Positions 8,697-15,796 of a DNA stretch of 64,000 bases are shown here, piece by piece. The notes below the pieces were generated by a model. The model was not told the DNA's origin. It made no database searches and saw only the letters and a list, made by a program, of their open reading frames with translations. This stretch comes from Streptomyces paludis (GTDB lineage Bacteria; Actinomycetota; Actinomycetes; Streptomycetales; Streptomycetaceae), in the NCBI RefSeq assembly GCF_003344965.1, contig NZ_CP031194.1:6262001-6326000 (forward strand). The letters are read 5' to 3'. Both the position numbers and the translations under genes were made by a program. Positions within the stretch are counted from its first letter, which is position 1, and each line of letters opens with the position of its first letter.

Positions 8697-9046
8697 GGGA
8701 ATCGCCTCCTCGGCGCGTTTGGTTCGATCGGGACATGGGGAACCGGCCGACGCGAAATTCGCCGGACCCGCGGCAGCCAGCAGACAGCACGCAACCGCGC
8801 CGCGGCTCGTCCTCGTGCTCCGAGGGCGACGTGGTGGCGTCCGGCGTACGCGATCACAGAGCCTCCCCGGGCGTTGCGTTGCGTGAGTTCATCGACACCC
8901 TGCGGAGCCGCTAGGTGTGGGACAAGAGTGTGGGGGCGCTGAATCTCGACAGGCATCGCTGGAGCGATATCGCTACAGCGATACCACCTTTGCCTCTAGC
9001 CTTTGTGGACGCTTAGTTGGTCTTGAGACAGTGCGGCGGGTGCCCG
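8697..9046. other. Divergent intergenic region
   Basis: About 350 bp separate the DUF6624 gene (leftward) and the XRE regulator gene (rightward). The right third carries the double palindrome listed separately. The left part has weak codon-like structure only: one plus-strand frame ends at a TAG at 8912-8914 and reads VRDHRASPGVALREFIDTL, faintly like a DUF397 tail, but no start or ribosome site supports a gene. Confidence 0.5.
8955..8982. promoter_or_regulatory. Two abutting 14-bp palindromes, candidate operator
   Basis: The sequence holds ATCGCT-GG-AGCGAT (8955-8968) directly followed by ATCGCT-AC-AGCGAT (8969-8982). Each is a perfect palindrome around a 2-bp spacer, and together they give four alternating half sites. 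They lie 65 bp before the ATG of the XRE/TPR regulator. The spacing of 14 bp between centres is more than one helical turn, which suits cooperative dimers. The binding protein is not shown; the downstream regulator itself is the simplest candidate. Confidence 0.7.
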
Positions 9047-10540
9047 ATGAGGACGTCAAACCGTGTATGCAGCGAGTGTGGAAATCCGCTGAGCCAGTAC
9101 AACCCCGACCGAATGTGCGCGCCATGCTCCCGCAAAGACGCCGCACCAAGCATCCCTGAAACGGCGTGGCGGCACGAACAGGTTCATCGGGCCCTGGCTG
9201 GTTGGGAGTTCGGTGAGCTTCTGCGACTCCTGCGCCGGCGCTCCGGCCTCTCACAAATGGCCGTCAGGTCCCTGACCGGTCTTACCCAGTCGTACATTTC
9301 CGACCTGGAGAACGGCCGTAAGCAGTTGGGAAGCCGCGATGTCATCGTCGACTTCCTCAACGGCCTCGGGATGCCCGCAGACATGCGCCCCCTGCTCTTG
9401 ACGCCCTTCGGAGGAGCAGCGCCACAGGCAGCCACAGACGCTCTGGACCCCGCTCTGCCGTGGACGGCGGATCGTATGGTGACGTCACTTGAAGTTGCTG
9501 CCGGAGGTGTCATGAAGCGCCGCAGTGTTCTGGCCGCCCTGGGCGGAGCAGGACTCACGCAATATGTTCTGCAGTCCGCCGTCGCGCCTGCGGAGGCGAT
9601 GGCCGCAATGTCACCTCACGGTGTACGGGTGATCGCGCCGCTCATCGACTCCCTGCAGAGCACGACGGACGTGCTGCGCCTGATGGACGCCAGCAGCGGC
9701 AGCGGCACCCTGGTGGACACGGCGAGAGAACACCTCAAGGCGCTGCTCCGGCTCATGAAGCACGGCACCTACGACGAACAGACGGGCCGGCGGCTTGCGG
9801 CCGTGACAGCGGACACCGCGATCCAGACCGGATGGTTCACCTTCGACGGTGGAGCACACACAGAGGCTCAGCAGTTGTTTCTCGGTGCCCTGCGCGCGGC
9901 TCATGCCTCCGGCGACTCCCGTCTCCGCGCCGGAGCCCTCTCCTACCTCGCCATCCACGGCTACTCCGTAGCAGACCCCCGCAGCGCTGTCACCGCCGCG
10001 CGCACCGCACGGCAAAGCATCGCCGACCAGGACTCACCGGCTCTCCACGCGATGCTCCTCACCCGCCAAGCCCGCGGTCACGCCCGCCTCCGCGAAGAAC
10101 GCCACGCCCTCGCCGCCCTCGCGGAAGCCGAGGAGCAGCACGCACGCGGACCGGGCGAGGACGATCCCCATTGGCTGTACTGGATCAACAAGGGCGAAAT
10201 CCTCGGACAGACCGGCAGTTGCTACCTCGACCTCGGCCGACCCGCCGAAGCCGCCGCGTCCTTCGCCGCCGCCCGCAACGTACTGAGCCGGGACGAGACC
10301 CGAACACACGCACAGTTCCTGACCCGCGCCGCAACTGCCCAGATGAGAGCGGGCGACGCCGACGCCGGCTGCGCCACCGCCCAGGAAGTCCTCACCCTCG
10401 CCAACGGCGTCCACTCCGCCCGCCTGGACGAACACCTCCACTCCATGCTCCAGGAAGCCCGCCACTTCGACACCGCTGCTCCGGCCCGGGCACTCCTGGA
10501 ACGCGGCCAGGCCGTCATGAAGGGACGCAGCGCCACATGA
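9047..10540 (+). CDS. XRE-family transcriptional regulator with zinc-ribbon-like N-terminus and TPR-like C-terminus
   Basis: I chose the ATG at 9047; an earlier TTG at 9017 would add ten residues. The 497-residue protein begins with a CxxC...CxxC cluster (CSECGNPL, then CAPCSRKD) likely to bind zinc. A helix-turn-helix follows at about residues 60-110 (LSQMAVRSLTGLTQSYISDL, then ENGRKQL). After a short hydrophobic stretch preceded by KRRS (RRSVLAALGGAGL), the remainder is helical and TPR-like, as in many Streptomyces XRE regulators. Its stop overlaps the start of the HAD hydrolase gene, so the two form a coupled pair. The double palindrome upstream suggests autoregulation. Confidence 0.85.
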   Translation: MRTSNRVCSECGNPLSQYNPDRMCAPCSRKDAAPSIPETAWRHEQVHRALAGWEFGELLRLLRRRSGLSQMAVRSLTGLTQSYISDLENGRKQLGSRDVIVDFLNGLGMPADMRPLLLTPFGGAAPQAATDALDPALPWTADRMVTSLEVAAGGVMKRRSVLAALGGAGLTQYVLQSAVAPAEAMAAMSPHGVRVIAPLIDSLQSTTDVLRLMDASSGSGTLVDTAREHLKALLRLMKHGTYDEQTGRRLAAVTADTAIQTGWFTFDGGAHTEAQQLFLGALRAAHASGDSRLRAGALSYLAIHGYSVADPRSAVTAARTARQSIADQDSPALHAMLLTRQARGHARLREERHALAALAEAEEQHARGPGEDDPHWLYWINKGEILGQTGSCYLDLGRPAEAAASFAAARNVLSRDETRTHAQFLTRAATAQMRAGDADAGCATAQEVLTLANGVHSARLDEHLHSMLQEARHFDTAAPARALLERGQAVMKGRSAT

Positions 10541-11241
10541 TCCTCGTTCTGTGGGACATCGACCGGACGCTCCTGTATGTCGGCGACATCGACCGCCTCG
10601 TCTACCGCGAAGTCTTCGAATCAGTCGTCGGACGGGAACCGGAAGTTCTACCGCGAAAGGGGACGGGCATCACCATGCCCTTGGCGGTACGTGAACTCCT
10701 CCTCGCCAACAGTGTGCCGCCGGACCAGGTCGACGAGTTCACCGACCGCATCGTTGATCTGCTGCCCAAGCGTCTCGGCGATCACCGCGACAGGCTTCGT
10801 ACCGAGGGGCGTCTGATGCCTGGAGCGGTCGCAGCGCTCACGGCCGTGCAGCGATCCCCGCAGCTTGTCCCCTCTGTCGTTACCGGAAATCTTCAAGAGA
10901 GCGCCCGGATCAAGCTGGAAGCACTCGGTCTGGTCACCTACGTTGATATCGAAGTCGGCGGCTACGCGTCCGACAACCCGCATCGGCCGGCGCTGGTCAG
11001 CACTGCGCAGCGGCGAGCTGGGCGAAAGTGCAAGCACGAGTTCAACCGGGGGAACACCGTCATCATCGGTGACTCGCTGCAAGATGTCCGAACAGGGGTC
11101 GAAGGGGGTGCCCACATCATTGCCGTGGCCTCCGGTACAACCTCGGCCGAACACCTCGCCGAAGCAGGCGCCGACCACGTCATCGCGGACCTCACTGACG
11201 TGGACCTACTTCTCAGGCTCATTGCCAAAGTGAAGGCTTGA
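10537..11241 (+). CDS. HAD-superfamily hydrolase (phosphoglycolate-phosphatase-like)
   Basis: The ATG at 10537 overlaps the previous stop (ATGA). The 234-residue protein has HAD motif I as LWDIDRTLL (nucleophile and acid Asp at residues 7 and 9), motif II in VVTGNLQ, and the motif III/IV region as VIIGDSLQDVRTG. A helical cap lies between motifs I and II. It probably removes phosphate from a small metabolite. XRE/TPR regulator plus HAD pairs recur in Streptomyces, so the enzyme may make or remove the signal for its partner, but this is inference. Confidence 0.85.
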   Translation: MILVLWDIDRTLLYVGDIDRLVYREVFESVVGREPEVLPRKGTGITMPLAVRELLLANSVPPDQVDEFTDRIVDLLPKRLGDHRDRLRTEGRLMPGAVAALTAVQRSPQLVPSVVTGNLQESARIKLEALGLVTYVDIEVGGYASDNPHRPALVSTAQRRAGRKCKHEFNRGNTVIIGDSLQDVRTGVEGGAHIIAVASGTTSAEHLAEAGADHVIADLTDVDLLLRLIAKVKA

Positions 11242-11273
11242 GCAGCCGGCGAGAGGTAGCAGCAGTCTCTGGC

Positions 11274-11766
11274 TCAAGCGATCAGGTCCATGTCCAGCAC
11301 CTTTGCTGCCTGCGTGAGAGTCCCGGGCGTGAGGTGCCGATAGATCTTGAACGTGACGTCGATGCTTCTGTGTCCCATCCATTCGGCTACGTCCGTGATG
11401 GGGATGCCGTGGCCGAGGCAGTTTGAAGCGAAGAAGTGGCGGAGGCTGTAGATGACAACCTCTTCAGGGATGGCGAGTTGCTCTGCCTTCTTAAGTCGCT
11501 GCCACTGGTTTTGCAGAAGATACGGCGGGAACGGACGAGTTGTTTCCTTGGGGTTTCGCAAGAGGTAGCCATCGGTGGTGCCGTGATTTTCAGCGTAGCG
11601 CTCGATAGTTTCCTTTACGCGTAGAGGAAGTGGGACATCACGGTACTCGCCGCGCTTTCGGTGTTTGAGTGGACCGTACGTTTTGGTGGTCTGGTTGACC
11701 TATTCCGTGATGCGGCAGGCGTCGTCCGCTACGATGTTCTGGATATTAACCGCGGCGGCCTCGGTC
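11274..11766 (-). pseudogene. Tyrosine recombinase (integrase) C-terminal remnant with internal amber codon
   Basis: Reading leftwards, EAAAVNIQNIVADDACRITE is followed by an in-frame TAG (11700-11702). The same frame then continues VNQTTKTYGPLKHRKRGEYR and so on to IYSLRHFFASN and EWMGHRSIDVTFKIYRHL. These match the second half of phage-type integrases, including the HxxR and GH...Y catalytic blocks. The TAG sits where related integrases have CAG (glutamine). The N-terminal half is missing, cut off close to an IS256-type remnant at about 11770. It is a dead integrase, so an element once lay here. The left end at 11274 is a natural stop. Confidence 0.8.
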
Positions 11767-11791
11767 ATGTCCCGTCGAGTGGTGTAGCCGA

Positions 11792-12135
11792 TCAAGTGGC
11801 GGTCGTGTTGGTGGTGTTGGGTAGTGCGGGGGCGCTTTCTGGGCGCTCGGTGGGGTAGAGCTGGTCCATGCTTCCTTCGGGGAGGTAGCGGCGGGGGAAG
11901 GCGATCCATTCGTCGTGCATTTCGAAGAGGACGGCGGTGATCAGTCGCAGCAGTGCGTCGTCGTTGGGGAAGACCTGGACGACGTCGATCCGGCGCTTGA
12001 TTTCCCTGTTGATCCGTTCCAGGGGGTTGGTCGACTGGATCTTCTTCCAGTGTCGTTCGGGGAAGTCGGCGAAGGCGGTCAGGTCGTCCTTGGCGTCGAG
12101 GAGCATCCGTTTGACCTTGGGGAACTGCTGGCCGG
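11792..12135 (-). mobile_element. IS256-family (mutator) transposase C-terminal fragment
   Basis: The frame reads QQFPKVKRMLLDAKDDLTAF, then STNPLERINREIKRRIDVV and VLFEMHDEWIAFPRRYLPEG, the C-terminal end of IS256-type DDE transposases including the ERINREIKRR block. The catalytic N-terminal two thirds are absent. The upstream boundary is near 12135, where a regulator fragment on the other strand begins abruptly. The stop is at 11792. No clear terminal inverted repeats were found, so the element is a fragment and not mobile on its own. Confidence 0.85.
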
Positions 12136-12138
12136 CGC

Positions 12139-12527
12139 TGGACCGAGCGCGCTTCGCCTACGACTTCGCGGACCACACCAGTGAGCAGGCATGGGTCCGG
12201 TTCGTGACCCCCTACCGGATGGACTCGTTGGCACTCTCCGTATACGGGCAGTTGCGGCGCCCGGAACTCACTTCCACAGCCGACACCGCAGTCGTCCGCC
12301 TCGGAGACGAACTGCCGGACGGGGGCGTAGTGGTCCTCGGCGATCTGGCCTCGGCCCTACTGCGAGGAGGCGACATAGACCAAGGCGTCTACGTGGCACG
12401 CCAATTCGCCGCGGCGGCACAGGCCAAAGCCAACACGATGGGCAAGGAACGAGCAACGACTATCGCAGCTGCGCTTCCCGACAGCGAGCTGGACCTTGCC
12501 GTCCACTTGCGGCGGCTCGCATCCTGA
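12139..12527 (+). pseudogene. C-terminal remnant of an XRE/TPR-type regulator
   Basis: The frame beginning at about 12139 reads ALDRARFAYDFADHTSEQAW and later MDSLALSVYGQLRRPEL and GDLASALLRGGDIDQG, ending at a natural TGA at 12525-12527. This resembles the C-terminal TPR-like part of the large Streptomyces XRE regulator family. No start, ribosome site or N-terminal HTH precedes it: the sequence switches at about 12135 into the IS256 fragment. It is most likely a gene truncated by the transposon, or by a later deletion at its end. Confidence 0.7.
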
Positions 12528-12583
12528 GCCCGTCGCACGGTACACGGGCAAGCTCAGGACGCCGTCGTACGGCCCGTCGTTCC

Positions 12584-12910
12584 TCAGCCCTGCGCCGTCT
12601 CATCAGCAACCCAGGACAGGTACGCCTCTGAACCACCGCTCACTGGCAGTGTGATCCACTGGGGGACGTCGTACGGGTGCTTCTCGTGCAGCCACGCCTC
12701 CAGCGCCGGGAGGCGGTCCGTCGTAGTCATATAGGAGATCCGCCACTCCTGCGCCGTCTCGACCTTCCCCTTCCACCAGTAGAAGGCGATGATCGGCGCG
12801 TCGATATGAACGCCCGCTGCCAGCTTGCTCTCGACCGCCCCCCGGGCCAACGCCTTCGCCTGATCCTCATCAGCGCTGGTTGTCTGCGCGATCACAATCT
12901 CGTGGGTCAT
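12584..12910 (-). CDS. cutA: CutA-like divalent-cation tolerance protein
   Basis: This 108-residue protein matches CutA in length and order: an N-terminal strand ending IAQTT, ESKLAAGVHID, FYWWKGKVETAQEWRISYMT near the middle, and the C-terminal HPYDVPQWITLPVSGG. CutA proteins form stable trimers and are linked to metal tolerance, though their real role is uncertain. The ATG at 12910 has GAGAGG upstream at good spacing. It stands alone among mobile-element debris and is transcribed leftwards; the GC-rich sense codons look intact. Confidence 0.9.
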   Translation of the reverse strand: MTHEIVIAQTTSADEDQAKALARGAVESKLAAGVHIDAPIIAFYWWKGKVETAQEWRISYMTTTDRLPALEAWLHEKHPYDVPQWITLPVSGGSEAYLSWVADETAQG

Positions 12911-13924
12911 GCAACTACCTCTCCAGCTCGGGTACCGCGACCCTACCCAGTGTCCAGTGCATGGCGACGAGCGGCATTATCGGTGAGGATAGGTGGGGCT
13001 CACCCACCCGGATTGCTCAGGCGATAACCCATCGTCCGGGTGGTTCGTTGGTTTGGGGCCAAGGCGAAGATCCTCTCATCGACGAGGCCGGGGAAAGGCT
13101 TTGTGATGCAGGTATCGGCGCACGCCTCACGCATTAAAGAGTTCGTGGTGGGAGGGTTCCAGGCGGCTGCTGGTATGCATTCGCCCACAGCAGACAGGAA
13201 ATAGCTGTAAAAGACTGGATAGCTACGCCAGGGCTATGTCAACGTACAACGTTCCGGAAAATATCCTGGTCAGATAGTGAAATTGCGCGGGTATGGCAAA
13301 GGGAGAGGCTGGTTCGCGGTCTCTCATCACACCGGACTGGCTTGGCTGGGCATCTATGAAGGAGGTCCCTCTGTCGAGTTCCGCCATTCGCTCCGTTCCC
13401 CCTTCCCTCTTCGCGCTCGGCGCGCTGCATACCTGGTCTGGTCAGGCGACGGTCGGCGATGGTGTTGTGGCCAGCAGGCTGTGCGTATGCCTCTATGCTG
13501 CTGGCCCGCTCGGCGAGGATCTCCTCCAGCGCGGTTACACGCCGCGATAGGGCTGTACTTGCATGCGTGGCAGCACACCCCGGAGCGATAACGCTCCACA
13601 TCGCGCGCTATTGGAACTCCTGAGCATGTTGCGGCGTCAATCTCGATCGCCCCGCAGGCGACGGCCTGCTGGCGCTTGTCACGGACGGCGTGATCCCGGC
13701 CCTGCGCTCATGTGGCGCGCAACATAGCCGACGATCGCCGGTTAGCCAAACCGGCGATCGTGGCGACCATTGAGGAGTTCGCACTTCAGCTGCGCTTGGC
13801 GGTGGAGCTGAAGCGAACGCAGTCGGTCGCACCGTTCTGCTCATGCACTGCGAGGCGCTCAACGACACAGAGATCTGCTCGCTCAGGGGCAGACCCATGT
13901 CTCCCCATTCTCAAGGACCCTTTC
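12911..13924. other. 1-kb stretch without a convincing gene
   Basis: No frame here has both a ribosome site and believable protein composition. Short frames exist on both strands, including a minus-strand frame at 13239-13601 and a plus-strand fragment at about 13635-13720 reading LDRPAGDGLLALVTDGVIP. They look like debris or chance. Base composition dips near 13190-13280. A 13-bp palindrome AACGT-ACA-ACGTT lies at 13241-13253 and a strong hairpin at 13731-13761. The region precedes the excisionase/integrase genes, so an attachment site could lie in it, but no repeat proves that. Confidence 0.5.
13731..13761. terminator. Perfect 13-bp inverted repeat, hairpin
   Basis: The arms ACGATCGCCGGTT and AACCGGCGATCGT are separated by AGCCA. 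No T-run follows. It could be a terminator isolating the excisionase/integrase genes, or a protein-binding site such as a recombinase arm site. Confidence 0.5.
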
Positions 13925-14131
13925 ATGTCTGCACGTTTGCTCTCCATTCCCGCAGTTGCCGCCGCTTTGGACGTCAACCGGCGCACCGTTTACCGCTTCA
14001 TCGCCGCTGGCGAGCTCCCGGTCGTCGACCTGCGTACTGGAGTGGGCCGCTCCCGCGTCCGTGTTCCCGCTGCTGGGCTGGAGGAGTTCATCACCGGTAG
14101 GTCGGTCACAGTGTCGCGGCCACGCTGCTGA
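13925..14131 (+). CDS. Excisionase-like DNA-binding protein (MerR/Xis HTH)
   Basis: This 68-residue protein begins SARLLSIPAVAAALDVNRRT and continues VYRFIAAGELPVVDLR, a typical helix-turn-helix of AlpA/Xis-type excisionases, ending in a short basic tail. The ATG at 13925 follows AAGGA at normal spacing; a longer in-frame extension upstream has no ribosome site. It lies just before the integrase gene, as in actinobacterial integrative elements, where it would direct excision by the integrase. Confidence 0.85.
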   Translation: MSARLLSIPAVAAALDVNRRTVYRFIAAGELPVVDLRTGVGRSRVRVPAAGLEEFITGRSVTVSRPRC

Positions 14132-14189
14132 ACTCCCGTCGTCGGCTCAGTTTTCCTCGCGTTCGAATAAAAGGAGTAGTACCGCGTAT

Positions 14190-15287
14190 CTGCGCAAGTT
14201 GAAGTCCGGTAAGTGGCAGGCGACCGTACGCAACCGGGCCGGAGACCGGTTCAGCGAGTCGTTCCCTCTCAAAGCCCAGGCGCGGGCCTGGGGCATCGAG
14301 CAGGAGACGCAGTTCGCCCGCAGGGGCCTGCGCGATCCGCGGGCCGGTGAAGCGTCGTTCCGCGAATGGCACGACCGCTGGTGGGACGCTCGTGTGGTCG
14401 AGCCCCACACTTTGCGGGGTGACGCGTCCAGCATCAAGAACCACATCTTGCCTCACTGGGCGGACTGGGAGATGCGGGCCATCACCCGTATGGACGTTCA
14501 GAGCTGGATCCGTGTCCTGATCGAGAACGGCGCCGGTACTTCCGCGATCAAGCGGGCCTACAACCTGACGTCCTCCATCATGCGCGCGGCCGTCGATGAT
14601 GACGTAATCGCGGTGAGCCCCTGCCGCAACATCGACCTGCCGGCCATCGCAGTCAAGCCGCCGCAGTGGTTCACGCTCGACCAAGCCCAAAGCATTCTTG
14701 ACGAACTCCCGGCCGCCTGGCGCACCATGTGCCTGCTCGGCCTCTACACCGGGCTCCGGTGGGGAGAACTATCCGGCCTGCACCGACACCGCGTCGACCA
14801 GCGCCGCTCACGCCTGTTCGTCGTAGAGGTCAACACCAAGAGCGGAATCAAGGAGTACCCCAAAAGCTCCAAGAGCCGCCGGGAGGTCCCGCTCCCACCC
14901 CACGTCCTGGAGGCCCTCGAACGCCACATTCACCGGCTGGAGCGGGACGCCGTCGTGTTCACCACCATCACCAAGGGCAGGGTCGGCCGCCGCCTTGATG
15001 ACGGTAACTGGCGTCGGCAGACCTGGTGGCCAGCTATCGAGGGCGCACACTACTTCGACGACGATGGCGAACAGCAGCTCGTCCCGCACTACCCGCCGCA
15101 CTCCATGCGCCACACCTGCGCCTCGTGGCTCGTCCAGAAGGGAGTCTCGCTCTACGAGGTCCAACACCTCCTCGGACACGAGAGCTTCCAGACAACCCAG
15201 CGCTACGCCCACCTCCAGCCGGACGCCCACAAAGCCGTCCTCGGAGCATGGAAACGCATGGAAACCCCGCTTACTATTGCCCCATGA
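14190..15287 (+). CDS. Tyrosine site-specific integrase with no standard start codon
   Basis: This is a nearly complete phage-type integrase of about 365 residues. It has an N-terminal arm-binding region (KSGKWQATVRNRAGDR), a SAM-like core domain, and a catalytic domain with TGLRWGELSGL (Arg), HSMRHTCASWL (HxxR) and LLGHESFQTTQRYAHL (His and Tyr). A ribosome site AAGGAG lies at 14171-14176. The codon where an ATG or GTG would be expected (14181) is ACC, followed by GCG TAT CTG. I give 14190 (CTG) as a nominal start; TTG at 14199 is the next option. Upstream in-frame starts overlap the excisionase and lack ribosome sites. It may therefore be weakly expressed or defective. A strong terminator follows. 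Confidence 0.8.
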   Translation: MRKLKSGKWQATVRNRAGDRFSESFPLKAQARAWGIEQETQFARRGLRDPRAGEASFREWHDRWWDARVVEPHTLRGDASSIKNHILPHWADWEMRAITRMDVQSWIRVLIENGAGTSAIKRAYNLTSSIMRAAVDDDVIAVSPCRNIDLPAIAVKPPQWFTLDQAQSILDELPAAWRTMCLLGLYTGLRWGELSGLHRHRVDQRRSRLFVVEVNTKSGIKEYPKSSKSRREVPLPPHVLEALERHIHRLERDAVVFTTITKGRVGRRLDDGNWRRQTWWPAIEGAHYFDDDGEQQLVPHYPPHSMRHTCASWLVQKGVSLYEVQHLLGHESFQTTQRYAHLQPDAHKAVLGAWKRMETPLTIAP

Positions 15288-15293
15288 ACGTTC

Positions 15294-15324
15294 CTTTGCC
15301 CCGTCCTTAACGGACGGGGCAAAG
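15294..15324 (+). terminator. Terminator hairpin after the integrase
   Basis: A perfect 13-bp stem (CTTTGCCCCGTCC paired with GGACGGGGCAAAG) with a TTAAC loop begins 6 bp after the integrase stop. Confidence 0.8.
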
Positions 15325-15796
15325 ACGTCTCGGGCTGAGCAACCCGAAAGCCTGCGTATCAGCTCCGGGCGGGCCGCCCGGTGGCCGCTTCCTCGCTATC
15401 GCTGGGCACTCCCTCATCGCCACGGTCCGTGTCGGTGCCGAGCCCAACAACGGCCAGGTTGTGGCGAGAGGAAGACGCGGCCCGATGCCGGGGCCCAGAG
15501 TGGTGCAGCGACGGGCAAGTCGACGAACTCGCCGAGGCGGCGCCATCGGGCCCTGCTTCGTCTGAACCAGCCACCCGTGCGGGTGATGTGTGCGCGTGGC
15601 TGCTCGCGACTGGGCGTACGTGAGCTATGGTTTGCCGTGCCTGGCCTCTGACGCGGCCAGTTCTGGATGCTGACCCGACCTTCAAGCATCGACAGAGATC
15701 CCACGTCCGCCGTTCAGATCCTGTTCGTCGCGTTCTGTATCCGGGTTGAAATGCGGCTTCGCCGCCAAGGTCGGGGGCGGCTCGGAGGACCGCATC
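15325..15796. other. Intergenic stretch, no gene supported
   Basis: About 470 bp between the integrase terminator and the next gene. Frames on both strands have compositions typical of antisense or random high-GC sequence. The right end must hold the promoter of the 611-residue protein; the ribosome site GGAGGA is at 15784-15789. An attachment site could lie here, but I found no matching repeat elsewhere in the window. Confidence 0.5.

Noticed and set aside
8818..8914. Plus-strand frame ending at 8914 that faintly resembles a DUF397 tail
   Set aside because: No start, ribosome site or tryptophan motif; too short to support.
11700..12176. Minus-strand frame spanning the transposase and integrase remnants
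   Set aside because: It is a mixed reading: mostly out of frame with the transposase, joining the integrase frame only for its last 20 codons before the amber stop.
13239..13601. Minus-strand frame of 120 codons (VTALEEILAERASSIEAYAQ)
   Set aside because: The helical start looks protein-like but the rest does not, and there is no ribosome site; left as debris.
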